From NCBI GenBank assembly GCA_022641835.1, contig CP048716.1, positions 1,736,001 through 1,800,000 of the forward strand: a stretch of 64,000 nucleotides of DNA, given 5' to 3'. Below the pieces are notes generated by a model that was given only the letters and a program-made list of their open reading frames with translations, was not told the origin of the DNA and did not search any database. This DNA is from Petasospora fabianii. Taxonomy: Eukaryota > Ascomycota > Saccharomycetes > Phaffomycetales > Wickerhamomycetaceae. Numbering within the stretch: position 1 is the first letter of the stretch; each line of letters starts with the position of its first letter. A program made the position numbers and the translations under genes. This document shows, piece by piece, positions 9,647 through 20,623 of this stretch.

Positions 9647-11053
9647 TCAAAGCTTTACTTGAGAGCCTCTGGAGTTAAGAAAGTGGTTAAGATATTTCTT
9701 AAGCCCGCTCTTGTGCTTATATTGCTCGAGATTTGAGAAGTGATCAATCACGTCTGATCTCGTGACTGTTCCTGGGGCGTTCTTACCATCCTCACCGTGA
9801 ATGAAAGCCTTGAGCTCAGACTCCTTTGGCAAACCAAAGTTGTGTGGGTAGTCGGTAAATGTCACACCAAAGAGCTTGTCGAGTTGAAGAGCTGGGTCAG
9901 GCTTGAAGAATGGAATGAGCTCCTTGACAGCGACTTCAGCTGGGGTTTTGTACTTCCAGTTTGGAACCTCCTTCGATTTTCTGATGAGCTTGGAGGAGAC
10001 ACCCTCGTTGAAATCAGAGTCTTGCATGAATTTCTTTGCAGCGTGCAACTCATTTGTCAAAGCCTCATGAATGCTGGAGACGGAGCCACGCTGCAGAAGC
10101 TTAAGCGCAACTTTGAGCGAAATTGGCGATTTTGTCTTGAGTGTGGCGAGTGTCTTGGATGCAAACTCAGTACCATCAGCTTCGAGAGCCTCAAAAATGG
10201 ACTCAACTGTACTTGTTGGGTGGAACACCTTTTCGAGCAACTGCAATTGTTGTGGAGAATATTTGAACTCGTAGTTAGCTGGGAGTGGCTCTGTGAATTC
10301 TGAGATGACGTTGTTGATGATTTGGAATGCATCACCATTCTTCAAGGAGGCACCACTGATAGCCTTGATCAACTCTGGCAATCTGAATGATGGAACATAG
10401 TGAGTAGCGATACCGGCAAAGTAAGCATCGGCACCAAAGATGGATTCACCTGTGAGCGCCAAGTACCAACCGAAAGATGGAGAGACAATTTTGTTCAAGG
10501 CAAATGTGGCACCGACATCCGGGGAGAAGCCAATGTCCATCTCAGGCATTGCCCATCTTGTGTTCTCAGTAGCGATTCTGAATGGGGTGTGCACGGATAG
10601 ACCGACACCACCACCCATGGTAATACCATCCATGAGGGAGACAATTGGTTTTGGGTATGTAGCATAGAGGTAGTTGAGGGAGTACTCTTTCTGGAAGAAA
10701 GTGATTGAATCCTGCCATTGACCCTTGAGGTTTGCTTCGACACACGATGTGACATCTCCACCGGCGCAGAAAGCACGGCCATTGGACTTTTGGATGATCA
10801 CGTCTGTCACGTCGGACTTGACATACTCCTGGAGACGTGGGTAGAGCTTCTCAAGCATGGAATAGTTGAGAGAGTTGAGCTTCTTTGGGCGGTTAAGGGT
10901 GATCACCTTGGCGGCATTGATGTTGGCGAAGAGAACATCGTCTTCTTCGATGGTAGGTGCTGCGGCGGATGCGGAGGAAGAGGCCATTCTGAAGACGGGA
11001 GCAAGACGTATTTGACGAACAACAGCTGCTCTGGTGGATGTGTGAGCCAACAT
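9647..11053 (-). CDS. EHD3: 3-hydroxyisobutyryl-CoA hydrolase-like protein / mS47
   Basis: A 468-residue mitochondrial protein of the crotonase fold. In S. cerevisiae Ehd3 is a 3-hydroxyisobutyryl-CoA hydrolase of valine breakdown and is also found as mitoribosomal subunit mS47. The first ~30 residues are basic, Ser/Ala-rich and without acids, as in a mitochondrial presequence. Then come VITLNRPKKLNSLN, SNGRAFCAGGDV, the oxyanion-hole region MDGITMGGGVGLSVH, and AMPEMDIGFSPDVGATF with the Glu and Asp typical of hydrolases. The C-terminal half (QLLEKVFHPTSTVESIFEAL onward) is the extended HIBCH module. Promoter signals lie at 11204-11221. Confidence 0.93.
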   Translation of the reverse strand: MLAHTSTRAAVVRQIRLAPVFRMASSSASAAAPTIEEDDVLFANINAAKVITLNRPKKLNSLNYSMLEKLYPRLQEYVKSDVTDVIIQKSNGRAFCAGGDVTSCVEANLKGQWQDSITFFQKEYSLNYLYATYPKPIVSLMDGITMGGGVGLSVHTPFRIATENTRWAMPEMDIGFSPDVGATFALNKIVSPSFGWYLALTGESIFGADAYFAGIATHYVPSFRLPELIKAISGASLKNGDAFQIINNVISEFTEPLPANYEFKYSPQQLQLLEKVFHPTSTVESIFEALEADGTEFASKTLATLKTKSPISLKVALKLLQRGSVSSIHEALTNELHAAKKFMQDSDFNEGVSSKLIRKSKEVPNWKYKTPAEVAVKELIPFFKPDPALQLDKLFGVTFTDYPHNFGLPKESELKAFIHGEDGKNAPGTVTRSDVIDHFSNLEQYKHKSGLKKYLNHFLNSRGSQVKL

Positions 11054-11203
11054 TGTGCTTTTGGACGGTCAAAGGGGCAGGCGAGCGCGCAGTGTTTAAA
11101 TATCAGCGAGTGGGGAAGCTTATAGTGATCTCCTCTGCCATCACCGAGGCCAACAGGAACAAAAAATCTTGCGCGAAATGCCTAAAGTGAAAAAAAGCTG
11201 GCT

Positions 11204-11221
11204 TATATAATTGATGACTCA
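11204..11221. promoter_or_regulatory. TATATAA and Gcn4/AP-1-type site
   Basis: TATATAA at 11204-11210 and TGACTCA at 11215-11221 lie in the 579-base divergent promoter between EHD3 and the desaturase, about 155 bases from the EHD3 ATG. TGACTCA is the Gcn4 core site for amino-acid starvation. It could belong to either gene. Confidence 0.4.
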
Positions 11222-11632
11222 GCCCAGCTGCCTAAAAAAATGGTCTTCCTTTTTTCCCCACCCACTTCTTCCTGTTTTTTTTTAAATTATGCCCATCAGC
11301 TGCGCCCCGAGTAGCCCGTGAGCTCTCGGGTTTCGTTTAGTTTTTTTTGGGCTTTGATTGATGTGCGCGACAAACCTCATCGACTGACTGATCTTTCGAT
11401 TTATTTGCAATTTGCATAGTTAGTTTACGCTGCTGATATTTCACTCGTTACCTTCTTTGGTCGATTCTTTCGATCTTCATTTCAAATATCTTTCTCTGTG
11501 CCCTATCACACAGTCTACCCTTTCGCCACCCCTCTTTCCCGATCACCTACATAGCCAAAGAGACACTCCTTGATCTGATCTCACAAGGCACACGTTCCTT
11601 AAGACCCACACCCTTTATACGATCCATTCGTC

Positions 11633-12700
11633 ATGACCACCATCACACATAGAAAGAACCCAACAAAGCCGATCCATATCGACATTCCCGCATCAGATGC
11701 ACCAGTCGAGGAGCTCAACGATTTCTATTGGACAGACCATCAGGAACCTCACACAATCAGAAGAAAACTCATTCTGAAGAAGTATCCCGAGGTTACCAAG
11801 CTCTGTGGTCCAGAACCACTCACAAAATACATCATTTTCTTTGTTGTGGCACTTCAGCTCTCAGTGGCATACCATCTTCGCAACAAGTCCTTCTTCTCCT
11901 GGGAATTCTTCCTCTTAAGTTACATCATTGGAGCCACAGCCAACCAGAATGTGTTCTTGGCCATCCATGAGCTCAGTCACAATTTGGCCTTCAAGAAACC
12001 TCTTCATAACAAACTCTACGCCATCTTCACAAACATTCCAATCGGAATTCCATATTCGGCATCATTCACCCCGTACCATCAGTTGCATCACAAGTACTTG
12101 GGAGATGACACGCTCGATACAGACCTGCCAACTTATTACGAGGCAATCATCTTGTCAAACGTTGCAGGAAAATCCTTCTTTGCCACTTTCCAAATCTTCT
12201 TCTATGCCCTGAGACCAATGTTCATCACCCAGATCAAGTTTACATATATCCATTTGCTCAACATCATTGTCCAATTGTTTGTCGATTACCTCATCGTCAA
12301 GTTCTGGGGAGCTAAGGCTCTACTCTACTTAGTCTTTTCCTCTTTCCTCGCTGGTTCTCTTCATCCCTGTTCGGGCCACTTCATCGCTGAACACTACATC
12401 TTGAACCCACCAAAGACTTACAACCGCACGACCGATGCTCCACCATTAGAGACGTACTCATACTACGGTATCCTCAACTGGTTCACATGGAATGTCGGCT
12501 TGCACAATGAGCACCACGATTTCCCATACATTGCCTGGAGTAAATTGCACGCATTAAATGAGATGGCTAGTGAGTTCTATGACGATTTGCCTCGTCATGA
12601 TTCCTGGGTTATGGTCATCTTGGACTTTGTCACCGATGGAAGAGTCAAGCTGTACAACAGAGTCAGAAGGGAGAACAAGAAGGAGAGACACATTAACTGA
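11633..12700 (+). CDS. DES1: Sphingolipid delta(4)-desaturase (dihydroceramide desaturase)
   Basis: A 355-residue ER membrane di-iron desaturase that introduces the 4,5-trans double bond of the sphingoid base, a step toward fungal glucosylceramide. All three histidine boxes are intact: HELSH (112-116), HQLHH (149-153) and HNEHH (291-295), together with the conserved GHFIAEHYI. The N-terminus has the family motif DFYWTDHQEPHTIRRK (31-46). Membrane segments flank the boxes around residues 64-80, 88-110, 182-192 and 205-240. S. cerevisiae lacks this enzyme; Candida, Komagataella and filamentous fungi have it. The C-terminus is basic (RRENKKERHIN). ATG 11633 gives the family's usual length. Confidence 0.95.
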   Translation: MTTITHRKNPTKPIHIDIPASDAPVEELNDFYWTDHQEPHTIRRKLILKKYPEVTKLCGPEPLTKYIIFFVVALQLSVAYHLRNKSFFSWEFFLLSYIIGATANQNVFLAIHELSHNLAFKKPLHNKLYAIFTNIPIGIPYSASFTPYHQLHHKYLGDDTLDTDLPTYYEAIILSNVAGKSFFATFQIFFYALRPMFITQIKFTYIHLLNIIVQLFVDYLIVKFWGAKALLYLVFSSFLAGSLHPCSGHFIAEHYILNPPKTYNRTTDAPPLETYSYYGILNWFTWNVGLHNEHHDFPYIAWSKLHALNEMASEFYDDLPRHDSWVMVILDFVTDGRVKLYNRVRRENKKERHIN

Positions 12701-13158
12701 CGTGTTTAGCCCCTGTTATTACAAACGAGACTGTTATTTATTTTGATGAATGCAGAGGAGAGTTACCACTCAAAACTTACTATTATAAGAAGAAAAACGA
12801 GAAAAAGACCAATCTTCACGATATGACAACCTCTTTGAGAGAGGATATATGTTTCACGTTCAAGTTACTTACATACGTTCGCTGCTCACTGTTTTACTCG
12901 ATTCCCCATACACATACCCACATAAGGATTATGGCTTATATCTCAGTAGCACCAACTCGCTCGTATAGTCTCATCTCCAGACGACAAACTTTCCCCCACG
13001 TTGAAAGATCTGCTGATTTTCATAGCATAGTCCCTCGTTTGTGCGTGCGCGCTGCCCAAAAATCATTTCAGAGCAGCTGATGCATATAGTATAAAAAGCT
13101 CTCATCCACCAGCTCTGACTCACTTAAACAAAGGTTATTCACACAACCAAAGTACACA
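12701..13158 (+). promoter_or_regulatory. HEM13 promoter region with TATA box
   Basis: 458 bases between the desaturase stop and the HEM13 ATG. TATAAAAA at 13090-13097 lies about 70 bases upstream of the ATG. The open frame at 12823-13080 lacks any family resemblance and sits in the promoter. I did not find a clear Rox1/Hap1-type site. Confidence 0.5.
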
Positions 13159-14127
13159 ATGTCAATCCAGCAAGACACACCAACTGCTCCGATCCGCGAG
13201 CGCATGGAGGCCCTCGTCCGTCGCAAACAGGCTGAGATCACTGCAGGTCTCGAGGCCCTCGAGCCAACTGCTCGTTTCCAACCCGATGAGTGGTCTCGTG
13301 GTGATGGTCAGGGTGGTGGTCGTTCATGTGTTATTGAGAATGGTGAAACGTTTGAGAAAGGTGGTGTAAACATCTCCATTGTCTATGGAAACCTTCCACC
13401 GGCTGCCGTTGCTAGAATGAGAGCCGATCATAAGAACCTGAAGAGTTTGGATGATGGATCCGTTCCATTCTATGCCTGTGGCTTGAGTATGGTTATCCAC
13501 CCACGAAACCCACATGCTCCAACCACCCACCTGAACTACAGATACTTTGAGACCTGGAACTCAGATGGTACTCCACAGACTTGGTGGTTTGGTGGTGGTG
13601 CTGATCTGACCCCTTCGTACTTGTACGAGGAGGATGCCAAGTTGTTCCACCAGGAGCACAAGAACGCCCTCGATGAGACCGATGTTGAGTTCTATCCAAA
13701 GTTCAAGAAATGGTGTGATGAGTACTTCTACATCAAGCACCGTGGTGAGACCCGTGGTATTGGTGGTATCTTCTTCGATGATTTGGACGATAGAGATCCA
13801 GAGGTGCTTTTGAAGATGATTGAGAGATGTTTCGACGCCTTCTTGCCTTCATATGTTCCAACAATCCAAAAGAGAAAGGACCAGGAGTTCACCGAAGAGG
13901 AGAAGAACTGGCAACAGCTGAGAAGAGGTAGATATGTCGAGTTCAACTTGGTCTTGGATAGAGGTACCCAGTTTGGCTTGCAAACTCCTGGTTCCAGAGT
14001 TGAGTCCATTTTGATGTCCTTGCCAATGACCGCTGGCTGGAAGTACAACCACACTCCAGAGGAAGGCTCAAGAGAGGCTGAACTGCTCGAGGTTTTGAAA
14101 AATCCAAGAGAGTCCTGGGTCTCATGA
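13159..14127 (+). CDS. HEM13: Coproporphyrinogen III oxidase
   Basis: A 322-residue oxygen-dependent enzyme of heme synthesis that decarboxylates coproporphyrinogen III to protoporphyrinogen IX. In yeast it is cytosolic, and no presequence is seen here. The family blocks are intact: the Gly-rich [63 protein letters not shown], the FFDDL stretch, and [18 protein letters not shown] followed by ESILMSLP near the C-terminus. Length is close to the S. cerevisiae protein (about 328). Codon use is strongly biased, consistent with high expression. Confidence 0.98.
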   Translation: MSIQQDTPTAPIRERMEALVRRKQAEITAGLEALEPTARFQPDEWSRGDGQGGGRSCVIENGETFEKGGVNISIVYGNLPPAAVARMRADHKNLKSLDDGSVPFYACGLSMVIHPRNPHAPTTHLNYRYFETWNSDGTPQTWWFGGGADLTPSYLYEEDAKLFHQEHKNALDETDVEFYPKFKKWCDEYFYIKHRGETRGIGGIFFDDLDDRDPEVLLKMIERCFDAFLPSYVPTIQKRKDQEFTEEEKNWQQLRRGRYVEFNLVLDRGTQFGLQTPGSRVESILMSLPMTAGWKYNHTPEEGSREAELLEVLKNPRESWVS

Positions 14128-14242
14128 TGATATCGCACGGCAAGGTCCGGAAATGATCAATGAAATCATGTGTCATGTATAAACGAAAAAAATCTACTAG
14201 ATAAGGCTGTCATAACATGCATGTAGTTCATTAAATAGTATC

Positions 14243-15649
14243 TTACCCCCGTCTGGGATCACCATTGGAAGATCTTCGAGGATCTCTGGCAATATTCGAC
14301 GTAGAGGCACGTTTTGCATCCACCTTCTTAGCATACTGTGTGCTTCTCCTATACTCAGATAACGTCGTGGCTCTCTTCTGAGGTAGAACCTCGTTTGCGT
14401 GTGATTCAGATGGTCGCTTAGAAGGGACCCGATTGCTTCGACCTGGTCCTGAATCTCTTGAGCCATGCGCCTGTTCAGCGTTGGTTTCATTACTTGGCGC
14501 CGTTGTGTTGATTGAACCATCCTCTTGAGCATCATCGTCTTCGGTACTATTATCCAGCTCATCAATCCACGGAAGTTCGACCCTTTCGCCATTAGCCCTT
14601 CTTGCACGCCTCTCAGCTCTCAATCTCTGACGACCTTCACGATCACGAAGTCTAAACGTCTTCACTAAAGCTTCCGTTTCATCACTCTCTTCAGCCTTGA
14701 TAGGGGAAGGCTCCTCAGACTCAGCTACTGACAAAGGCTGGTCATCAACCTCAACCGCTGTGGAATGACTATACCCACCTGATACGTTATTCTGCATCTG
14801 CTTGAGTAACTCTTCAGCCTCTTTTGCTCGTTCTTCTTTCTCTCGCTCTTCTTGAGCAAGCTTTTCTTTCTTTTCCTCATTGAGCCTCTGATCCTCAACA
14901 GATTGATTGATTTTAGCAATGATCTCCTTCTGCTTTTCAAATAGCTCATCAATAATGCGTTGGCTCTCCATGAGAGTATCCTTTAACTTTTCAATCTTAC
15001 TCCTCACGACTTTCTCATCGCACGTTAGCAGCTTCTGTTTCAATATGTTAAAGTTATCACCTTTGCCCGCTTCATACTCCACTGCAGTATGATATGCCAT
15101 CAGTCTCAACAACGGGTTATGAACGGCAGAGTTTTGTAACATGTTCCATAGTTCATACAAGGAATCTTTGTTCTCCATCTCAGGCGGTGGCATCACTTCA
15201 AACATCTCATCGTAGAAGGCCAGAGTCTTCTTTGTCTGTGTCTCAGTCTCCAAATAGCTCTCGTTCAAGGCAATTTCCTTCTCCAGAGCTTCAATCTTTT
15301 CCTTGTGGTGCTCACGCTCCGCTAGGATGTCCTTGATCTCCGAGCAGTTCTTGATGCGTTCCTCGATGAGGAGTAGGTACTTGTCTAACTGTATTCGTCT
15401 TGATGGTTGATCTGAGTAAGATGATGACCCTTCCTCTTGTATACTGCCTGATGCTTCCGATGGTCCATCAGCGATAGGAGGGATTATAAGCTCGGAATCG
15501 TCGCAGCTCATGAATGTGAGTATGGGGGATGGTTCAGGAATGCTAAGACGCGGTGATTCCTGAAGAATCAGAGGATTGGGCTGTTCATTGGGTTGGCTTC
15601 CAGGGAAACCCGGTGTGCTACCATCCTCCTGTTTGATCCTAGACTCCAT
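14243..15649 (-). CDS. Unrecognised coiled-coil, charged protein
   Basis: A 468-residue protein I do not recognise. Residues 1-85 are Pro/Ser/Glu-rich and probably disordered. Residues ~88-280 are mostly helical, with a short ordered-looking core (FYDEMFEVMPPPEMENKDSL, then LYELWNMLQNSAVHNPLLRL). A strong coiled coil follows (about 205-285, KIEKLKDTL to EEREKEERAKEAEELLKQM). After an acidic linker comes a basic RLRDREGRQRLRAERRARR segment (~335-355) and a disordered basic tail. The architecture suggests a nuclear scaffold or chromatin/kinetochore-type subunit, but that is a guess. It lies between HEM13 (convergent) and AMD1 (same strand). Confidence 0.75.
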   Translation of the reverse strand: MESRIKQEDGSTPGFPGSQPNEQPNPLILQESPRLSIPEPSPILTFMSCDDSELIIPPIADGPSEASGSIQEEGSSSYSDQPSRRIQLDKYLLLIEERIKNCSEIKDILAEREHHKEKIEALEKEIALNESYLETETQTKKTLAFYDEMFEVMPPPEMENKDSLYELWNMLQNSAVHNPLLRLMAYHTAVEYEAGKGDNFNILKQKLLTCDEKVVRSKIEKLKDTLMESQRIIDELFEKQKEIIAKINQSVEDQRLNEEKKEKLAQEEREKEERAKEAEELLKQMQNNVSGGYSHSTAVEVDDQPLSVAESEEPSPIKAEESDETEALVKTFRLRDREGRQRLRAERRARRANGERVELPWIDELDNSTEDDDAQEDGSINTTAPSNETNAEQAHGSRDSGPGRSNRVPSKRPSESHANEVLPQKRATTLSEYRRSTQYAKKVDAKRASTSNIARDPRRSSNGDPRRG

Positions 15650-15840
15650 TGGTCTGTCGTACGGACTCGTTCTCCTTGAATGTGCATGGAGATCCTGTCA
15701 ATTGGGGTACATCTGCTTCAGAGCCATCATCGACACATTTCGCGGGCCGGACCCCAGGAGTTCTGAACATTGATGAGCTACATTTATTTCAATACAGCAT
15801 AATACAGCTGAAATCAAACTCTATTAGATTTAAAAATCAC

Positions 15841-18150
15841 TCACAACTCCATCTGCTCAGCGAGCTTGGAGTAGTACTCAATCAACTCGTACTCGGTCTC
15901 CAGCGTCTCCTGTCTATACGCCACTCTGATATCCGGCACATTTGTCTTCTCCACATCGTTACCCTCAATACCACCCTTTGCATAATTCTTACCGATCCAG
16001 TGCTTCTTGATCTTGTCCTCCCATCCACTCTGCACGACCGAGTTCTTAGCCAACTCACACATGTCCACATTGGACAACTTATAGATCTGCGCGGCGACAG
16101 AGTACTCTTCGATGAGTGGCTCTCTAGTGTATGAAAACTGGAGGGGATCGTCAGTGGAAAGCGACACATTGAGACCACGCTTGAAGTAGTATGGGAATGG
16201 ATTCTTATCATAAGTCAAGAAAAGAGCATTGTTAGACAGAGGTGACATGGCGACACCGACTTGGTCCAAGTAATACAAGTACTGAACGAATGGAATCTTT
16301 CTGAGGAGGATACCATGGGAGATACCCTCCGATGTCAAGTATGCACTAATGAGATGTTCTGGATCACCCGCTTCACCAGAGTGTGGTCTGAGAACAAAAG
16401 TGTTGAATCCTCTCTTGGCTCTGTAGTTGTTGAGGTGTGCCAAGTTGGCAAAGATGTTGTAGAGGTAGTATGAGTATGGTGGGTTCTGTGCAGCGTCCCA
16501 GAGAGATGGGATTGGGAACTTTTTGTGGAATCTTCTGTCCACCTTGGACTCATCATCGACGGAGTCGAAACCGATAACTCTTTGGAGGAAGACATGAAGT
16601 TTTGGATCCTTGGATGGGTCCATACTCACCTCGAACAATGGCTGGAACAAGTTTCTAATAATCTCCTGGAAGTTCTTCACCTGCCCAGTTTTCTTATAGA
16701 TGTCATACAATCTTGGAACCTGAATCAACCATCTCACATTATGTGACAAATTCTTGTTGTCGATGACCCAGGCAGCCAATTTACTCCACTCTTTCAAATC
16801 ACGCCCGTAAACGGAAATTCTGTACTCACACATCTGATATTTCGAATTCTCCAAATCACTGAACACTTCCTTGGTAATATCAGCCAAGTACCTACCTTGA
16901 ATGTAATTATCAGTCTTCAAGAAGATCTCTCTCAATCTGGACTCACCAATTGGGTTATATTTCAAGTTGAACTTGTCAAATCTGTGGAAAGTGTCCTTAT
17001 GGGCATGCATATCCAACGTGTCGATGGAAAGATCATAAGCGGTCAAGTTCAAAGATTCGAACACTTCCTCAAGAGTTAAAACTTTACCATCTCTGAAGAT
17101 GACCTTCTCCTTAGCATTGTTCTTCATCTTGTGCTTAATGAATCTCAACAAGTGCTTCTGGTTCATACAAGCCGAGTGATGAACGTGAGTATCAACTTTT
17201 CTGACATTGTAAAAGTCTCTATGTGGGTTCTTCTTTGAGACTGAAGTCTCTTCATACTCGTTCAAGAGATAGTACAGGTTCCATCTTGCCTCCAAATACT
17301 GCAATCTTCTAAAGGCAAATGACTTGGCAGGGCCATCAGAAGACACCATCACAATCTTCTCCAAGTCAATGTAGTATTCTCTCAATGTTGGCACGCCTTC
17401 AGTGAGAACAGATCCGTCCTTATTAATGAACTCGTAGACATCGTCTGCATTGCGGCGGAACGAGATGGATGTGTCAGCCTCTGGGATTTCACACTTTGAC
17501 AAATCAAACGTCTTGGAGTCTGGCTGCACAGAGTCTGGAAGGATCTGCTTGTTGCTGTATGTTGGTTTGGGTGGCTCTGGATAAATGTTCCAATTGTCCT
17601 TGTTCTTTGGGTTTTGGTCAGGATACTGCATCGAGATGGACTGGTACTTCTTTCTTAGCTCACGACACTTCTTGATCTCTTTGTAGAGTTGAATAAGTTC
17701 TGGAGATGGCGCCTCCTGCGACTCATGGTCGTGTTCATTGATAGCACCTAGCTTGTAAGAAGTTGAAAGTTTTGGCTTAGGTGGTGGTGGAGGGTGGGAG
17801 CTCATGGCAGCTAGCGATGGAGATGGTGGAACTGGCTTTAGACTTGGCGGTGGAGGAGGGTGGCTGAAATGAGCAGAGGATGTTCTTCTCTTTCTTGGGG
17901 TCTCTGTAAGGTCCTCAAAGGCCCTGAGCTTGGCATCCTGTTCATGAATCGTCTTCTCTTCGGCATATGAGAAGTTTGTCGAGAGAGAATGGTTGACAGC
18001 ATCGAATTCAGGGTCATATTCATCGGGGGTCTCTGTTCCCTCTCTGACAGGTTCGGTGGCGATGGCTGAGTCTTCCTCGCCATCATGGTTGAGTGATGAG
18101 GTCTTCGCGTTGTCAACAGACAGGTTGGAGAAGTCTTTGGAAAGATCCAT
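15841..18150 (-). CDS. AMD1: AMP deaminase
   Basis: A 769-residue cytosolic enzyme that converts AMP to IMP in the purine nucleotide cycle and adjusts adenylate levels. A disordered N-terminal region of about 160 residues contains two Pro-rich runs ([17 protein letters not shown]). The metal-binding amidohydrolase domain begins around residue 310 with [21 protein letters not shown] and continues through [12 protein letters not shown], a PHSGEAGDP block, [10 protein letters not shown] and the signature [10 protein letters not shown]. The zinc-binding histidines and catalytic aspartates of these motifs are present. Length is close to S. cerevisiae Amd1 (810). It is followed closely by TRM2 on the same strand. 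Confidence 0.97.
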   Translation of the reverse strand: MDLSKDFSNLSVDNAKTSSLNHDGEEDSAIATEPVREGTETPDEYDPEFDAVNHSLSTNFSYAEEKTIHEQDAKLRAFEDLTETPRKRRTSSAHFSHPPPPPSLKPVPPSPSLAAMSSHPPPPPKPKLSTSYKLGAINEHDHESQEAPSPELIQLYKEIKKCRELRKKYQSISMQYPDQNPKNKDNWNIYPEPPKPTYSNKQILPDSVQPDSKTFDLSKCEIPEADTSISFRRNADDVYEFINKDGSVLTEGVPTLREYYIDLEKIVMVSSDGPAKSFAFRRLQYLEARWNLYYLLNEYEETSVSKKNPHRDFYNVRKVDTHVHHSACMNQKHLLRFIKHKMKNNAKEKVIFRDGKVLTLEEVFESLNLTAYDLSIDTLDMHAHKDTFHRFDKFNLKYNPIGESRLREIFLKTDNYIQGRYLADITKEVFSDLENSKYQMCEYRISVYGRDLKEWSKLAAWVIDNKNLSHNVRWLIQVPRLYDIYKKTGQVKNFQEIIRNLFQPLFEVSMDPSKDPKLHVFLQRVIGFDSVDDESKVDRRFHKKFPIPSLWDAAQNPPYSYYLYNIFANLAHLNNYRAKRGFNTFVLRPHSGEAGDPEHLISAYLTSEGISHGILLRKIPFVQYLYYLDQVGVAMSPLSNNALFLTYDKNPFPYYFKRGLNVSLSTDDPLQFSYTREPLIEEYSVAAQIYKLSNVDMCELAKNSVVQSGWEDKIKKHWIGKNYAKGGIEGNDVEKTNVPDIRVAYRQETLETEYELIEYYSKLAEQMEL

Positions 18151-18419
18151 TGTGTCTATCTCCTGAGACTGTCGTGGTGATAGTTCGGTATCAGAGATTG
18201 ATCATGGTGTAAAGATCTCTATCAGAGGATTTGCTTTTTGCAGGAGAAGGCGCCGGGTCAACTTTCGCGTACACCAGCGTCGATCCCCACATGGTGGGCT
18301 CTTCAATTACTATTGCTCTTTGATATCACACCCTCACACCACGTAAGTTATCAGACTAGTAGATTAGGAGAGTATTATTGGTTTTGTAATGTTCATTAAG
18401 TCGTCAATCTATCAATAGC

Positions 18420-20015
18420 TCACTTCCTCAGCTCCAAAATAGCCAGCGACTCCACATGCTTCGTCTGAGGGAAGAAATCATACCCTCTGATCGTTTTGAG
18501 TTCATATTCCTGACCGTTCTCTGTCTGATTGCAGAAAAACTGAAGATCCCTAGCCTGACTGAATACATTACACGATACATAGACAATCAATGATGGCTTG
18601 AATGCCGAGAGTTGTGTCAAGTAGTCCTCATTAGAACCCTTTCTGGAAGGGTCCAAGATTACAATCGTCTCCTCGGGATTGAATGAGTCCAGGCCCTTAA
18701 AGATCTCTTCAGAGGAGCCAAGAAGAAAAGATGCATTCTTAACATCGTTCAGATCTGCATTTTGTTTGGCAAATGCAAGACTCCCCTTCGATATCTCGAT
18801 ACCGATGAGCTTCTCAGCAGACTTTGAGAGAGATATACCAAAGAAGCCAGATCCACAATATGTGTCAACAATGTTCCTGTGCTTTGTTGGGTCAATGTAC
18901 TCTCTGATGTGGTCAAGTAATACCGGTAGAATGGAGTTGTTGTTTTGAAAAAATTCACCAGCTGGAAACTGGAATCTGAACTCGTTAATCTGTTGTGTGA
19001 TGATCTCGGTATGGTTTGTAGTGTACTCCTGCTTACCATCTACGCTCTTGTCTCTGAGAAGCACGGTACCGAACTTCTTATATCTTCTGACAATGTTCTC
19101 AAGATCATCTCTGTCTTCAGTGAGAGCGTTTGAGAGGACATCAGTAGCAATGGAGCAACTGTCAACGTTGAAAAGACCCTTACCCAATCCGGCTCTTTCA
19201 AATCCAAGCATGATATTCTTTCTATCACTGTTGAAATGAGGTGTCAGTTTTGTTCTATAACCATACTGCAATGGTGAGCCGACCGTACCACCAATCGGCA
19301 ACGTTTCCGTCTCAAACCCAAACTGTGCATATGCATTCTTCACAACATTCGTCTTGAACTGCAATTGATCCTGATACGACATCATCTGGAGTTGACAACC
19401 CGAGCACTTGGTGAAATGCTTACACTGAACCAAATCGTCTCTCCTGAGTCCTGATGACATCTGCACCTGAACGATATGACCCTCTGCGTACTTTTCAAAA
19501 TGGACACCAAGCTCAACTTTTATGATATCACCAACTGTAGTGAATGGCACCACGACGATCACTCTTGCATCTGGATCAGTTTCTGAGACACAAACACCAA
19601 GACCTGAGCCTGTGCTCGAAATTCGGATGATCTTGAGGTCCTCGATGATTCTAGTGTGGCCTCGTTGTCTGTATGCTTGAATCGTCTCAGCTGAGTTGGT
19701 GTAGCTTGTTATACCAAGGTCGTGTGCCAGTTGCTGAATCTCGTGTTGGAGAATGCCATCAGAGGCAGTTGAGTCCGTCTTACGCTTTGAGAGTTTCCTG
19801 AGACGCTGTTTTTCACGTTTCTTGTTGCGATATGGCTGCTGGGAAGCGGTGGGTTGATGCTGAAGTGTTGCGGGATGATGTTGTGGAGATGACGATGATA
19901 TGGGCTCTGTGTTGGAGGAGAAGTATAGAAGTTGAGTGTGTGTTGTGGAGCTAAAATAGAAGGGAACAGATCTCGCCTGTGATCGCAGAACACGACTCAC
20001 AACCCGGCCAAGCAT
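18420..20015 (-). CDS. TRM2: tRNA (uracil-54-C5)-methyltransferase
   Basis: A 531-residue S-adenosylmethionine-dependent enzyme that makes ribothymidine 54 in tRNA. An N-terminus with Arg and hydroxylated residues (1-35) could direct part of the protein to mitochondria. A TRAM RNA-binding domain covers about residues 125-190. CKHFTKCSGC (C-x5-C-x2-C, ~195-205), with a later Cys in NVDSCSI, matches the cysteine spacing of the Fe-S cluster in bacterial RumA. The SAM fold carries VDTYCGSGFFGI and IGIEISKGSL, then LDPSRKGS and VSCN with the catalytic nucleophile Cys482. The S. cerevisiae protein is longer (639). Confidence 0.93.
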   Translation of the reverse strand: MLGRVVSRVLRSQARSVPFYFSSTTHTQLLYFSSNTEPISSSSPQHHPATLQHQPTASQQPYRNKKREKQRLRKLSKRKTDSTASDGILQHEIQQLAHDLGITSYTNSAETIQAYRQRGHTRIIEDLKIIRISSTGSGLGVCVSETDPDARVIVVVPFTTVGDIIKVELGVHFEKYAEGHIVQVQMSSGLRRDDLVQCKHFTKCSGCQLQMMSYQDQLQFKTNVVKNAYAQFGFETETLPIGGTVGSPLQYGYRTKLTPHFNSDRKNIMLGFERAGLGKGLFNVDSCSIATDVLSNALTEDRDDLENIVRRYKKFGTVLLRDKSVDGKQEYTTNHTEIITQQINEFRFQFPAGEFFQNNNSILPVLLDHIREYIDPTKHRNIVDTYCGSGFFGISLSKSAEKLIGIEISKGSLAFAKQNADLNDVKNASFLLGSSEEIFKGLDSFNPEETIVILDPSRKGSNEDYLTQLSAFKPSLIVYVSCNVFSQARDLQFFCNQTENGQEYELKTIRGYDFFPQTKHVESLAILELRK

Positions 20016-20623
20016 CCTTAGGGGTCGAGAGACTCTTTGCTTTGCTGTAAGTGGAGTGGAAGAGCTATCAACACTTCTCCGCGCAGTGAAAAATTTATGG
20101 TAGTGAGCATGGCCCTAACAAGAAGCAGGTCTTTGATAATTAGAAGCATCAGTGCAGTGATCGCTTCTCATGTCTACTCTTATTTTTACATACTACACGT
20201 TTTAACAATATCGGTCCCGAAGAACATTTATTCGTCTAAACACCAAAGAATATGAATCTTGTAGTAGAGTCCGAGCCCGACGGTAGAAAAACGGGCCTTA
20301 ACTGAACTTACAAGACTCTGGAATTTGCTCTCACCTGAAAGAGTGAGCCCGTGTGCGGTATGGAGGTGCCCCACGTATGGTAAGCACCACCGACGCACCC
20401 GGTCAATGTAGCCAGGTTTGTTGTTAGAGAGAAGGTATATGATGTTGAGACTCGTTGGTTGGTGGACGAGGACAGCATTTTTATATATGGTGTTTATTGA
20501 CACGTCAAATGGATGGCAGATGGCTTGGTAAGCAAACGCGTAGGGCAGCGAAAATGTGACGCGTAAACATAACTACAACGAGAACCACTGATGGGTTTGG
20601 ATAGCTACTTTTGAATAACCACA
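20016..20623. other. Divergent TRM2/DAD1 intergenic region
   Basis: 608 bases without a supported gene. The section 20260-20430 is more GC-rich than its surroundings and has short complementary runs, such as CTCTCACCTGAAAGAGTGAG (20327-20346; its ends CTCTCAC and GAGTGAG pair imperfectly). I could not match it to any known RNA. A TATATA run lies near 20481-20486. Confidence 0.4.

Noticed and set aside
12823-13080. 85-codon open frame between the desaturase and HEM13
   Set aside because: Sits in the HEM13 promoter next to its TATA box; no recognisable features.
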